A stretch of DNA of 64,000 nt, taken from the NCBI GenBank assembly GCA_034440495.1, contig JAWXCE010000060.1:1-64000 (forward strand), written 5' to 3'. This DNA comes from JAWXCE01 sp034440495. GTDB lineage: Bacteria > Pseudomonadota > Alphaproteobacteria > Rhizobiales > Rhodomicrobiaceae. The notes beneath the pieces were generated by a model that saw only the letters and a list, made by a program, of their open reading frames with translations, was not told where the DNA came from and ran no database searches. Shown one piece after another: positions 41,350-49,609 of this stretch (the stretch's first letter is position 1; each line of letters opens with the position of its first letter). The position numbers and the translations under genes were made by a program.

Positions 41350-41799
41350 TTACTGTGCGGACTCAGCGTCGTCGGGGTGCTGCGGCAAGTTTTTCGTGCT
41401 CCACGCCGCGCCAAGATCGCGCAACTCCACTTCTATGCATTCCACATCAAGCCGGATCGCCGCGTCGCCGGCAAAAATCAGCGTCAGAAAGCCGCTTGGC
41501 GGTTCGGACGGTTCAAAATAGATGGCGAGTAACGCCATGACGCGCTCGCCGGGGTTCACGTTCTGCACTTGCACCTTACGCACTTTATCAAAACGCACAG
41601 CGCTACGTCGGCGCTCATAAGCCCCGCCATTGTCGGGCTTTTGCACGCCGGACCAGTCGAACCTGTTCACGATAACAGCAAAGCGTTGTTCAGTCGGGAT
41701 ATAGGCCATATCCGCCTCGCGCCCCACGGCATCCTGCACATGGGCGGACAGCACTTTCAGGTCGTCTTCGTCAAGCGCGATCAGTTTTAACGGCGTCAT
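41350..41799 (-). CDS. DUF2948 family protein
   Basis: Encodes 149 residues: LKLIALDEDDLKVLSAHVQD at the start, FAVIVNRFDW and RRSAVRFDKVRKVQVQ in the middle, then LTLIFAGDAAIRLDVECIEV. These match the DUF2948 family, which is found next to hisD and murA in alphaproteobacteria. No function is known. The gap to murA is 10 bases and to hisD 37 bases, so a single transcript is likely. Confidence 0.88.
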   Translation of the reverse strand: MTPLKLIALDEDDLKVLSAHVQDAVGREADMAYIPTEQRFAVIVNRFDWSGVQKPDNGGAYERRRSAVRFDKVRKVQVQNVNPGERVMALLAIYFEPSEPPSGFLTLIFAGDAAIRLDVECIEVELRDLGAAWSTKNLPQHPDDAESAQ

Positions 41800-41809
41800 T
41801 CTGCAAACC

Positions 41810-43099
41810 TCAACCGGCTGTGATCCGTTCGATCTGCGCGCCGCACCGCCCTAGCTTTTCTTCCAGCCGTTCAAAACCGCGGTCAAGATGGTAAATGCGG
41901 CTTACCGTGGTTTCGCCCTCGGCAAACAGCGCCGCTATGACCAGCGACACGGATGCGCGCAAATCCGTCGCCATCACTTCAGCGCCGCGCAATTGCCTGA
42001 CGCCCCGCACCTTCGCAAGTTCCCCGCTGATGGCAATATCGGCGCCAAGCCGCGACAGTTCCGAGACATGCATGAAGCGGTTCTCAAAAATCGTCTCGCG
42101 AATTTCCGACACACCTTCGGCTTTACACATCAGCGCCATGAGCTGCGCTTGCAAGTCCGTTGGAAAACCGGGGAATGGGTGCGTGTCGACCTTGACCGGC
42201 GCTAACCCGGAGCCATTGCGCGCCACCCGAAGCCCGCTGTTGGTTTCGGTGATCTGAACGCCAGCGCCGCGTAGCGTTTCGACCGCCGACTGCAATAAAT
42301 CGGCGCGCGCGCCCTCCAGCGTCACCTCACCGCCCGCCGCCGCAACCGCCATGATATAGGTGCCCGTCTCGATGCGATCCGGCAAAACGGTATGCACCGC
42401 GCCCTCCAGCCTATCCACGCCCTGTATGTGAAGCGTCGATGTGCCGATGCCTTCGATCTGCGCGCCCATCTTAACCAAACACTGCGCCAGGTCGCCGATC
42501 TCCGGCTCCTGCGCTGCATTCTCCAGCACCGTTTCGCCTTTTGCAAGCGAGGCGGCCATCAGCGCGGTGTGGGTCGCGCCGACAGAAACCTTAGGAAAAT
42601 TGACGCGCGCGCCATGCAATCCGCCGGGTGCTTTGGCGATGACATAGCCGCTCACAAGCTCAAGCTGCGCGCCCATCGCCTGCAACGCCATAAGATGAAA
42701 ATCCACAGGCCGGGTGCCAATAGCGCAGCCGCCAGGAAGCGAAACCTTCGCCTCGTGCATCCGCGCCACAAGTGGCCCAAGCACCCAGAAGCTGGCGCGC
42801 ATCTTTCGCACCATGTCATAGGGCGCCGTAGTGTCCACCACGTCGCGGGCGGTTAGGTGGAACGTTTCGCCCTGGTGATGGCCGTTATTGCGTTTGCCAT
42901 CTACGGCCAGATCAACGCCGTGATTGCGCAAGATTCGGGCCAGAAGGCTGACATCCGCAAGGTTGGGCACGTTTTTAAGCGTGAGGGTGTCCTGCGTCAG
43001 AAGACTGGCAATCATCAACGGTAGCGCCGCGTTCTTTGCCCCGCTGATAGGAATGACCCCGTTCAGTTTCTGACCGCCCGTAATGCAAATCCGTTCCAT
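41810..43099 (-). CDS. murA: UDP-N-acetylglucosamine 1-carboxyvinyltransferase
   Basis: First committed step of peptidoglycan synthesis: transfer of enolpyruvate from PEP to UDP-GlcNAc. It has 429 residues. ISGAKNAALPLMIASLL carries the conserved Lys-Asn pair. The catalytic cysteine lies in LPGGCAIGTRPVDFHL, so the enzyme should be fosfomycin-sensitive by that residue. HPFPGFPTDLQAQLMAL and the terminal LDRGFERLEEKLGRCGA are also typical. Confidence 0.97.
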   Translation of the reverse strand: MERICITGGQKLNGVIPISGAKNAALPLMIASLLTQDTLTLKNVPNLADVSLLARILRNHGVDLAVDGKRNNGHHQGETFHLTARDVVDTTAPYDMVRKMRASFWVLGPLVARMHEAKVSLPGGCAIGTRPVDFHLMALQAMGAQLELVSGYVIAKAPGGLHGARVNFPKVSVGATHTALMAASLAKGETVLENAAQEPEIGDLAQCLVKMGAQIEGIGTSTLHIQGVDRLEGAVHTVLPDRIETGTYIMAVAAAGGEVTLEGARADLLQSAVETLRGAGVQITETNSGLRVARNGSGLAPVKVDTHPFPGFPTDLQAQLMALMCKAEGVSEIRETIFENRFMHVSELSRLGADIAISGELAKVRGVRQLRGAEVMATDLRASVSLVIAALFAEGETTVSRIYHLDRGFERLEEKLGRCGAQIERITAG

Positions 43100-43173
43100 G
43101 CGCCGCCCCCATGCCGAGCGCTTGGTTTAGATCAGGGCGCCGTGATCCGCAAGCGTGCAAAGATACGCAACTG

Positions 43174-43350
43174 TTAATCCTCCGGTTTCTCCGGCGACAT
43201 TGCTTCGTCACTCGCGTCCGCAGCGTCATTCGCGGCTGTGCGGGCGCGGGCCTGTAATTTCCGCCGCTTCAGGTTCGCGCGCAATTCATCAGCCTGGCGC
43301 TGCATCCGTTCGCGTTTGCGCTTTTCGGTGTTGGAGCCGCTGTTATTCAT
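43174..43350 (-). CDS. small basic protein, DUF4169-like
   Basis: Encodes 58 residues that are highly charged: NTEKRKRERMQRQADELRAN and LKRRKLQARARTAAND, then an acidic tail ending in SPEKPED. The composition and position beside murA fit the DUF4169 family of alphaproteobacteria. It is probably a nucleic-acid- or ribosome-associated helix. The frame stays open upstream through the antisense of the tRNA gene, but the ATG here is the sensible start. Confidence 0.6.
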   Translation of the reverse strand: MNNSGSNTEKRKRERMQRQADELRANLKRRKLQARARTAANDAADASDEAMSPEKPED

Positions 43351-43463
43351 GGCGCAAAATAATGCGGCCCAACCAGAGTTTGTCAAGATCGGCACGCTAT
43401 ACTCTAGCGCTTGACGCTTGCGGAACTGTTCGGGCTGTGGCAGTTTCGCACTCAGTTCCTTAC

Positions 43464-43538
43464 GCTGCCGTAGCTCAGTGGTAGAGCACTCCATTGGTAA
43501 TGGAGAGGTCGAGAGTTCAATCCTCTCTGGCAGCACCA
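43464..43538 (+). tRNA. tRNA-Thr (anticodon GGT)
   Basis: A full cloverleaf can be drawn. The acceptor stem is GCTGCCG/TGGCAGC with one G-T pair, the D arm contains AGCTCAGTGGTAGAGC and the anticodon stem is CTCCA/TGGAG. The loop TTGGTAA gives anticodon GGT. The T arm is GAGAG-TTCAATC-CTCTC, and CCA is encoded at the 3' end. It reads ACC (and ACU) codons. Confidence 0.96.
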
Positions 43539-43576
43539 TTCTCCGCGCTGTTTTCATCCATCGAACCCGCGCCTGC

Positions 43577-44194
43577 TCAGGCGGCTTGGGCTGCCGCTAG
43601 TTTCGCGTCAGCTTCGGTGGCGCGCTGATGGGCCGGGCGCTGTTTCAAACGCTCCGCATAGGCGGTGAATTCGGGGCGCGCGGGCACGATGCCGAACATC
43701 ATCCCCCACATGATCATCGAGCCGAATACCACATCTGCGGCGGAGAAAGTTTCGCCGAGCAGGTACGGGCCTTTGCCGACGGCCTTCGCCGCGACATCCA
43801 TCACGGTGTCGAACTCGCCATAGCCGATCATGCCGGGGCTGGTCGCCTCGCGCTTCAGCGCCTTGTCCCACACCGCGGGCTCGATGCAGCCTGGCGAAAA
43901 GAATGTCCAGCGCAGATAGGTGCCGCGCCGAGGATCGCCGACTGCGGGAGCAAGGCCCGCCTGCGGGAATTCGTCAGCAAGATAGCAGCAGATCGCCGCC
44001 ACCTCGGTGACCACGACGCCCTTGTGCCTGATAGCGGGTACTTTGCCCATCGGATTGATGGCGAGGTAATCCGGCTTCTTGTGGTCGCCTTTCTGCAGGT
44101 CGAGCGCATGGATATCAAATGGCTCGCCCAGCTCCTCCAGCATCCACCGGATCACGGCGCCGCGAGAGTTAGGCGCATGATAGAACGTGATCAT
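43577..44194 (-). CDS. glutathione S-transferase family protein
   Basis: Encodes 205 residues. The N-terminal thioredoxin fold reads MITFYHAPNSRGAVIRWMLE with Tyr/Ser in the catalytic position, then NPMGKVPAIRHKGVVVTEVA (glutathione site). The C-terminal helical domain has GPYLLGETFSAADVVFGSMI. Such enzymes detoxify electrophiles or reduce disulfides; the substrate is not predictable. The ATG before ITFYHAP was used because an upstream extension of 44 residues has no family match. Confidence 0.9.
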   Translation of the reverse strand: MITFYHAPNSRGAVIRWMLEELGEPFDIHALDLQKGDHKKPDYLAINPMGKVPAIRHKGVVVTEVAAICCYLADEFPQAGLAPAVGDPRRGTYLRWTFFSPGCIEPAVWDKALKREATSPGMIGYGEFDTVMDVAAKAVGKGPYLLGETFSAADVVFGSMIMWGMMFGIVPARPEFTAYAERLKQRPAHQRATEADAKLAAAQAA

Positions 44195-44606
44195 GTCCAG
44201 GTTTGGCAAGCCTTTCCTCCGTTCTTGTTTGCCGGACGGTGCGACGCCTTTGCGGCTATTGTGAGGAACGCCGCTGCGTGCGTTACTCCTCGCTTTTGAT
44301 GTGTTCAAGTGTTGTAACGCATCCAATCAGGTCGCTGATTTCGGCGAGCGCAAATATATGATTACAGGTTTGTGGATTCTCTCTTAAGAGAATAATATAT
44401 TGATTCTGGCAGGGTATATGAGATTTATTGCAATAAATTGAAGAATGATTTATTTGACGACACCTTGCTCTATACTACTTATATCATAAGTAATTATTTT
44501 TCCAAAAATAATATTGGTCTTACGAATATTGCAATATTAATTTTTGACAAGATCAAAATCATAACGAACTTTAAGGTCTGTTAAGTTAGGAAAGAAATTG
44601 TTAAAA
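44195..44606. other. partly AT-rich gap
   Basis: The first 140 bases have normal composition and presumably hold the promoter of the glutathione transferase gene. From about 44335 the DNA becomes very AT-rich, continuing into the orphan gene to its right. I see no gene, tRNA or insertion-sequence end here. Confidence 0.45.
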
Positions 44607-44903
44607 TTAAAAAATTTCTTTCTCGTTGATGTGTATTTCGGCTGAAATATTTCGTTTATGGTTTTTTATATAATTCGGCGTCAGTTCTCCTAGCCCCTTT
44701 TCATAAATAGCTGAAACTCCTTTAGCATTTTTAAGTTCAGGCACTGCATCGATCTGATAGGATGACAAGCTTATTGCTCCGTAACACCCTTCTAGATCTG
44801 AAAAGCTCATTACATCACTGATTGTACCACAAAGAGTTATTTGAAAAATGGGAGTGTTAGTTGGTATTCGTCCCAAATTGAGTCTGTAAATTTCGTCCGA
44901 CAT
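44607..44903 (-). CDS. orphan AT-rich gene, unknown function
   Basis: Encodes 98 residues from ATG (MSDEIYRLNLGRIPTNTPIF...), with no named family. The sequence looks protein-like, with alternating hydrophobic positions and a Cys in ITLCGTISD and in LEGCYGA. Codon use is rich in A and T, unlike the neighbours. A longer frame from 45002 would overlap the end of glyQ in antisense-like composition and is less likely. It lies where glyS usually follows glyQ. It was perhaps acquired horizontally. Confidence 0.45.
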   Translation of the reverse strand: MSDEIYRLNLGRIPTNTPIFQITLCGTISDVMSFSDLEGCYGAISLSSYQIDAVPELKNAKGVSAIYEKGLGELTPNYIKNHKRNISAEIHINEKEIF

Positions 44904-44959
44904 GAATGTAGGGGTCGAGCGAAAACACTTCCTCAATGTGCGAACATTTAAACAAAACA

Positions 44960-45901
44960 TTACACGCCCCCAGCCTCGGTTTTCAGCCACGCCGCGCAGC
45001 ACGCCTTGGCCAAATCGCGGACGCGGAGGATGTAGCTTTGGCGCTCGGTGACGGAGATCACGCCGCGCGCGTCGAGCAGGTTGAAAATGTGGGACGCCTT
45101 GATGGCCTGATCGTAGGCGGGGAGCACCATCTTGTGGCGCGGATCGTTGGCGCCCTCGCGCGGCTCACCGGCAGCCAGCAGCGCCTTGCATTCTTTTTCG
45201 GCGTCGCGGAAACGGGCCAGCAGAATGTCGGTGTCGGCGTGCTCGAAGTTGTGACGTGAGTATTCCTGCTCGGCCTGCCGGAAAACGTCGCCGTATAAGA
45301 TGCGCTTTGCGTCGTCGCGGCCGTTGAAGTTCAGGTCGTATACATTTTCGACGCCCTGGACGTACATGGCGAGGCGCTCCAGCCCGTATGTGAGCTCGCC
45401 AGAAACCGGCTCGCAATCGAAGCCGCCCACCTGCTGGAAATAGGTGAACTGCGACACCTCCATGCCGTCGCACCACACCTCCCAGCCGAGGCCCCACGCG
45501 CCGAGCGTCGGGCTTTCCCAGTCGTCCTCAACAAAACGCACATCGTGGTTGCGCATGTCGATGCCGATGGCCCGCAAACTTTCCAGATATAAATCCTGAA
45601 TGTCCGGCGGCGATGGCTTCATAATCACTTGAAACTGGTAATAATGCTGAAGCCGATTGGGGTTTTCGCCATAGCGCCCATCCTTGGGGCGGCGCGATGG
45701 CTGCACAAACGCCGCGTTCCACGGGCGAGGCCCTAGCGCTCGCAGGATCGTAGCGGGATGAAACGTACCCGCGCCTACCTCCATGTCGTAAGGTTGCAAA
45801 ATCACGCAGCCCTGCGCCGCCCAGAACTGCTGAAGCGTCATGATGAGGTCTTGAAAGGATTTGTCCGGCCGCAGCAATGCTTCTGGATTTTGAGGCTTCA
45901 T
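44960..45901 (-). CDS. glyQ: glycyl-tRNA synthetase alpha subunit
   Basis: Catalytic subunit of the heterotetrameric bacterial glycyl-tRNA synthetase, 313 residues. SFQDLIMTLQQFWAAQGCVI, the class II motif region GAGTFHPATILRALGPRPWN, RLQHYYQFQVIMKPSP and ELTYGLERLAMYVQGV are canonical. The beta subunit gene glyS, normally directly downstream, is not here; an AT-rich orphan gene occupies the place. glyS must lie elsewhere for the enzyme to work. The start follows the family N terminus; an ATG 12 codons upstream is possible. Confidence 0.96.
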   Translation of the reverse strand: MKPQNPEALLRPDKSFQDLIMTLQQFWAAQGCVILQPYDMEVGAGTFHPATILRALGPRPWNAAFVQPSRRPKDGRYGENPNRLQHYYQFQVIMKPSPPDIQDLYLESLRAIGIDMRNHDVRFVEDDWESPTLGAWGLGWEVWCDGMEVSQFTYFQQVGGFDCEPVSGELTYGLERLAMYVQGVENVYDLNFNGRDDAKRILYGDVFRQAEQEYSRHNFEHADTDILLARFRDAEKECKALLAAGEPREGANDPRHKMVLPAYDQAIKASHIFNLLDARGVISVTERQSYILRVRDLAKACCAAWLKTEAGGV

Positions 45902-45975
45902 GGGTGCGCGTCCGGATGTCAGCGTTACAATATGCAACGCCGAATTCCAGCACCCTACTCATGACGACTTATTTT

Positions 45976-46065
45976 GTCATCCCCGCGAAGGCGGGGATCC
46001 AGTCTTTTTTGCCGCGTCTCCTGGATTCCCGCCTTCGCGGGATTGGCGGTGGCGGCGGGAATGAC
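45976..46065. repeat. compound palindromic repeat (GTCATCCCCGC type)
   Basis: Nested inverted repeats over 90 bases. Outer arms are GTCATCCCCGC and GCGGGAATGAC; inner arms are ATCCAG and CTGGAT, each next to its own small CCGC/GCGG hairpin. Such elements are dispersed in many alphaproteobacterial genomes. It lies between glyQ and a small membrane-protein gene, both on the minus strand, and overlaps neither. Confidence 0.75.
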
Positions 46066-46093
46066 CTTAGAGGGCGTGACTCTCTTGAGGGCG

Positions 46094-46297
46094 CTACTCC
46101 GCCGCTGGCAGATAGATCCCGGTGGATGGATCGAGGCGCAGATTAATCGCCTCGGCGACAGAACCCGTCCGTCTCCGTTTCACCCGGCGCTCCGCCTTGC
46201 GCATCCGCTCATCCACGCGTAGCGTTTCGCGCTGCATCCATTTATAAGCATAATAAACGCCCGCTAAAACCAAGGTGCCCGCTAACACATGTGGCAT
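46094..46297 (-). CDS. small single-pass membrane protein
   Basis: Encodes 67 residues: one N-terminal helix (about 4-20, VLAGTLVLAGVYYAYKW), then a charged helix with RMRKAERRVKRRR and a C-terminal LRLDPSTGIYLPAAE. The pattern (a membrane helix plus a DPSTGVYRP-like end) is familiar from small genes next to S49 peptidase and glyQ in Rhizobiales. The function is unknown. It lies between the S49 peptidase gene upstream and glyQ downstream on the same strand. Confidence 0.65.
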   Translation of the reverse strand: MPHVLAGTLVLAGVYYAYKWMQRETLRVDERMRKAERRVKRRRTGSVAEAINLRLDPSTGIYLPAAE

Positions 46298-46366
46298 AAC
46301 TCAAACCCTTACTCTTACGCGCCAACCGACGCAAACTGCCCTCAACTCTTACGCAACTCAACGCCT

Positions 46367-47260
46367 TTACAAACCAAACCGCGCCCACATCGCCCGCGCC
46401 TCAATCGAGCCAAGGACACCATCCGCTAAATCCGCCACGCTCGGCAGATCGAGGTTCAAACCGACCCCGGAAGAACGCCGACGGAACAGCCCGCGCTCCA
46501 TGGCAACCAACCTGAGGCGAACCTTGTCGCCGTACAACTCCCGCATCTTTGTCCGGCAGTCTATCATGCCATCAATCAGGCCAAGCTCAAGCGCTTGTCG
46601 CCCCGTCCAGAACTCGCCTGTGAATAACTGATCACCAGCCGCCTCTATCTTCTTGCCGCGCCTGTCTTTTACAAGGTCGATGAAATCTTTATGGATAATC
46701 GCCTGCAAATTTTTCAGCCGCGAGATGTCGTCAGGGTTCTCTGGCTGGAAGCTGTCGAGAGCCATCTTTTTCTCGCCGGACGTATATACACGCCGGTCAA
46801 CGCCAATCTTGTCGATGAGTTCGGTGAAGCCGAAGCCCGCGTAAATCACGCCGATGGAACCGACAATTGAAGATTGGTCAGCGTAAATTTCATCGCCCGC
46901 CAGCGCCAGCAGATAGCCGCCGGATGCGCCCACGTCCTCGATAAACACATGCACGGGCAACGATTTTTCCTTTGACAGCGCGCGGATGCGCTGAAAAATC
47001 AGCCGCGATTGCACGGGCGACCCGCCGGGCGAATTGATCTGCACGGCCACAGCGCGCGCGTTTGAGGTGCTAAAAGCCCGCTCGATAGCGCTGGCGCAGG
47101 AGGCCAATGACAGCCCGGGCCGCAGCGGTGCGGCAGCGCCAATGACTCCGGTCAAGCGAATGACGGGAACGACCGGGCCGCTTTCCCATAATCCCTTGGG
47201 CAAAACGCTTTTCACAAAACCAAAAAAGCCAGTTGAGGACTTCTGCACGTTTGAATTCAT
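46367..47260 (-). CDS. S49-family signal peptide peptidase (SppA-like)
   Basis: Serine peptidase of 297 residues. It starts a short way before the first strand (VVPVIRLTGVIG). The catalytic serine lies in VFIEDVGASGGYLLALAGDEIYAD, preceded by the oxyanion-type INSPGGSPVQSRLI. The general-base lysine is likely in the GEKKMALDSFQPE region. The length matches short SppA forms of alphaproteobacteria. There is no clear membrane helix at the N terminus in the chosen form; an in-frame start 16 codons upstream also lacks one. It probably removes leftover signal peptides. It heads a minus-strand run toward glyQ. Confidence 0.88.
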   Translation of the reverse strand: MNSNVQKSSTGFFGFVKSVLPKGLWESGPVVPVIRLTGVIGAAAPLRPGLSLASCASAIERAFSTSNARAVAVQINSPGGSPVQSRLIFQRIRALSKEKSLPVHVFIEDVGASGGYLLALAGDEIYADQSSIVGSIGVIYAGFGFTELIDKIGVDRRVYTSGEKKMALDSFQPENPDDISRLKNLQAIIHKDFIDLVKDRRGKKIEAAGDQLFTGEFWTGRQALELGLIDGMIDCRTKMRELYGDKVRLRLVAMERGLFRRRSSGVGLNLDLPSVADLADGVLGSIEARAMWARFGL

Positions 47261-47435
47261 CGGGGTACAAACTTTGACTTGGGGACGCGGGGACAGCTCG
47301 GCAGACAATAATCCAGCTTGGTTAATAAATGGCTATGCGATTGCGGCTTGCAAGAATTATGGCGCGGGTTTTTCGCGCCTACTATCATCATTGTCAAGCG
47401 CAGTGCGTCATCCGGGATGGACGACGCCAAAGGTA

Positions 47436-48212
47436 TTAAGCGAGCGAAAGCGGGGCGCCGTCGCGCAGTATCGCTTTCGCTTCGGGAGTGAAGGCGCCGT
47501 CCGCGCCATGTAAAATCATGCCGCGCTGGATGGACAGCGGCGCGCGGCTGCCTTTTTCGCCCTGCAGCAGGATGCGGATCGCCGCCTCGCCTTCTCGCGG
47601 GAAAAGTGGGAATACTTTCAAGCCCCCGAAGCGCCCCTCCACCGCTTTCAGTAGTTCGGGTAGCGATTGTGCGAGGTGAATCAGCGTCAACACGCCTTTT
47701 GGCGCGCAGCATGCAGCGAAAAACTTGAACCAAGCGTCCATGGCAAGCGGCGCGGCGACGTGAGCGCGCCCGGTGATGCCGTTCCGCGGCGTCCGCACCT
47801 GCCCGGCGGTGAAGAATGGCGGGTTGGAGAGCACATGATCGAATGCGTTGGCGCGCAAGCCCCGGCTTTCCAAAACACTGAAAGCTTGCGTCAGATCGCC
47901 CTCGATAATGGAAACGCGCTCGCCGAAACCATTGGCGGTGGCATTTTGGCGAAAGATACCAGCCAACAACGGGTCGATTTCAACGCCAGTTACTTGGGCG
48001 TTCACCGCCCGCCACGCCGCGCACATTGAAACTGCGCCAACTCCGGAGCCAACATCGAGAATGCGCGCAACGCCAAGAGGACACGTCGCGGCGAGAAAAA
48101 CCGCGTCCAGCCCCGCTCGCGGGCCGTTTTTGGGTTGAAGCAGCGTCACACGCCCGTCAAGAAAAGCGTCTTCGGTGATCTCATCGGAAGCTATAGCTGC
48201 GCCTGCGCTCAT
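47436..48212 (-). CDS. TrmN6-like tRNA/N6-adenine methyltransferase
   Basis: Class I SAM-dependent methyltransferase of 258 residues. The SAM loop RILDVGSGVGAVSMCAAWRA and catalytic VLSNPPFFTAG (NPPF motif for an N6-adenine target) match tRNA1(Val) adenine-37 N6-methyltransferases. The N-terminal EDAFLDGRVTLLQPKNGPRA is also typical. The C-terminal half is less conserved. Its ATG overlaps the stop of the DUF2007 gene, so the two are coupled, an arrangement seen in other alphaproteobacteria. Confidence 0.85.
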   Translation of the reverse strand: MSAGAAIASDEITEDAFLDGRVTLLQPKNGPRAGLDAVFLAATCPLGVARILDVGSGVGAVSMCAAWRAVNAQVTGVEIDPLLAGIFRQNATANGFGERVSIIEGDLTQAFSVLESRGLRANAFDHVLSNPPFFTAGQVRTPRNGITGRAHVAAPLAMDAWFKFFAACCAPKGVLTLIHLAQSLPELLKAVEGRFGGLKVFPLFPREGEAAIRILLQGEKGSRAPLSIQRGMILHGADGAFTPEAKAILRDGAPLSLA

Positions 48213-48424
48213 AGCGCTCTCTCTATTCCTGCATCGTCAAGCAAGGCGGCGGCTGCTGGCCAATCCTCCACCTCGACGAAAATGCGCCGTGGCCAGATGG
48301 CGTTATAGGCTTCCATCGCGCTCATATGCTGATCGGCGGCAAAGTAAGGAATTTTAGCGTCTTTTAGCAACGCTTCGATATAAGATTGCAAAACGGCGTC
48401 ATTCGTCCTGCACAACTCCTTCAT
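48209..48424 (-). CDS. DUF2007 family protein
   Basis: Encodes 71 residues: MKELCRTNDAVLQSYIEALL, IPYFAADQHMS and RRIFVEVEDWPAAAALLDDA, matching the DUF2007 'putative signal transducing' family with a GlnB-like fold. An AAAGGCGG site precedes the ATG. It is coupled to the methyltransferase by a four-base overlap. Divergent from the polyprenyl synthetase gene; the 116-base gap serves both. Confidence 0.88.
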   Translation of the reverse strand: MKELCRTNDAVLQSYIEALLKDAKIPYFAADQHMSAMEAYNAIWPRRIFVEVEDWPAAAALLDDAGIERAL

Positions 48425-48540
48425 AAATCCGCCTTTTCCGGTGATCCACGCCCCTGTGACAACGCTAACAGCTTGACCGGGTTCTCGCACCCCTCGATAT
48501 AATGTTATAACGAACAAGCATGTTTTAGGGAGGTCTGTCT

Positions 48541-49557
48541 GTGGGGGTGCTAGCACCAGTTGAAGAGCTGCGCGACGGCGCCGAGGCCCTGGGGCCGATC
48601 TTGCGCCTCACCGCCAGAGACATGGCGGGTGTTAACGATATCATCCTGGAGAAAGCGCGCTCCGATGTAGACCTTATCCCGGAACTGGCGCGGCACCTGA
48701 TCGACTCGGGCGGCAAGCGGATGCGCCCGATGCTCACACTCGCCTCAGCCAAACTTTGCGGCTATGAGGGCAATGGCCATGTCAAACTCGCCGCCAGCGT
48801 CGAGTTCATGCACACCGCAACGCTTTTGCACGATGACGTGGTGGATGAAAGCGATCTTCGGCGCGGCAAGGTGACGGCGCGGCTTGTGTGGGGCAATCAG
48901 GCGAGTGTGCTCGTCGGCGATTTTTTGCTCGGCCAGTCTTTTAAAATGATGGTCGAGGTCGGGTCGCTTGGCGCTTTGCGTATTTTATCGAACGCTGCGT
49001 CCGTAATCGCAGAGGGCGAGGTAATGCAACTCGGAACGGCGAAAAACACCCGTACCACCGAGGATGAATATATCGCCGTCATCAAAGCCAAAACAGCCGC
49101 CCTGTTTTCCGCCGCTGCTGAAATTGGCGCGGTCATCGCCGAGCGTCCGCAGGCTGAACAGGCCGCGCTCCGCGACTATGGCATGAATTTGGGGCTGGCG
49201 TTTCAGCTTATCGACGATGCGCTGGATTACTCCGGCGAGCAGGCGAAAATCGGCAAGTCTGTCGGCGACGATTTTCGCGAGGGGAAAGTCACCCTCCCCG
49301 TCGTGCTGTGCTACAGGCGCGGCAACGCCGAAGAACGCGCTTTCTGGGATCGAACCATCGCGGGCGGCGAAGTAGCTGACAACGACCTCGATATCGCCAT
49401 CGCCCAGATGGAGAAACACCACGCTATCCGGGAGACGCTGGAACGCGCCGCGCATTATGGGCAACTGGCGCGCGCCTCGCTTTCGCTGTTTGCCGAGACG
49501 CCCGCGAAAATAGCGCTGAACGGCGCCGTCGATTTCTGCGTCAGCCGCGCGTATTAG
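48541..49557 (+). CDS. ispB: trans-polyprenyl diphosphate synthase (octaprenyl-type)
   Basis: Condenses isopentenyl diphosphate units to the side chain of ubiquinone. It has 338 residues with both aspartate-rich motifs: LLHDDVVDESDLRRG (first DDxxD) and LIDDALDYSG (second). GGKRMRPMLTL carries the IPP-binding Lys-Arg. GTG start with an AGGGAGG site upstream. Chain length (octa- or decaprenyl) cannot be told from the sequence; the symbol follows common usage. Confidence 0.92.
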   Translation: MGVLAPVEELRDGAEALGPILRLTARDMAGVNDIILEKARSDVDLIPELARHLIDSGGKRMRPMLTLASAKLCGYEGNGHVKLAASVEFMHTATLLHDDVVDESDLRRGKVTARLVWGNQASVLVGDFLLGQSFKMMVEVGSLGALRILSNAASVIAEGEVMQLGTAKNTRTTEDEYIAVIKAKTAALFSAAAEIGAVIAERPQAEQAALRDYGMNLGLAFQLIDDALDYSGEQAKIGKSVGDDFREGKVTLPVVLCYRRGNAEERAFWDRTIAGGEVADNDLDIAIAQMEKHHAIRETLERAAHYGQLARASLSLFAETPAKIALNGAVDFCVSRAY

Positions 49558-49609
49558 TGCGAATTGCGCCGCGCTTGACGCTAGGCGGCGGGCGGGTTAA
49601 CCGGCGCGG

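Noticed and set aside
43351..43557. Minus-strand reading-frame extension upstream of the DUF4169-like gene
   Set aside because: It runs antisense through the tRNA-Thr gene; the VLPERIELSTSPL type of translation is a well-known artefact of tRNA antisense.
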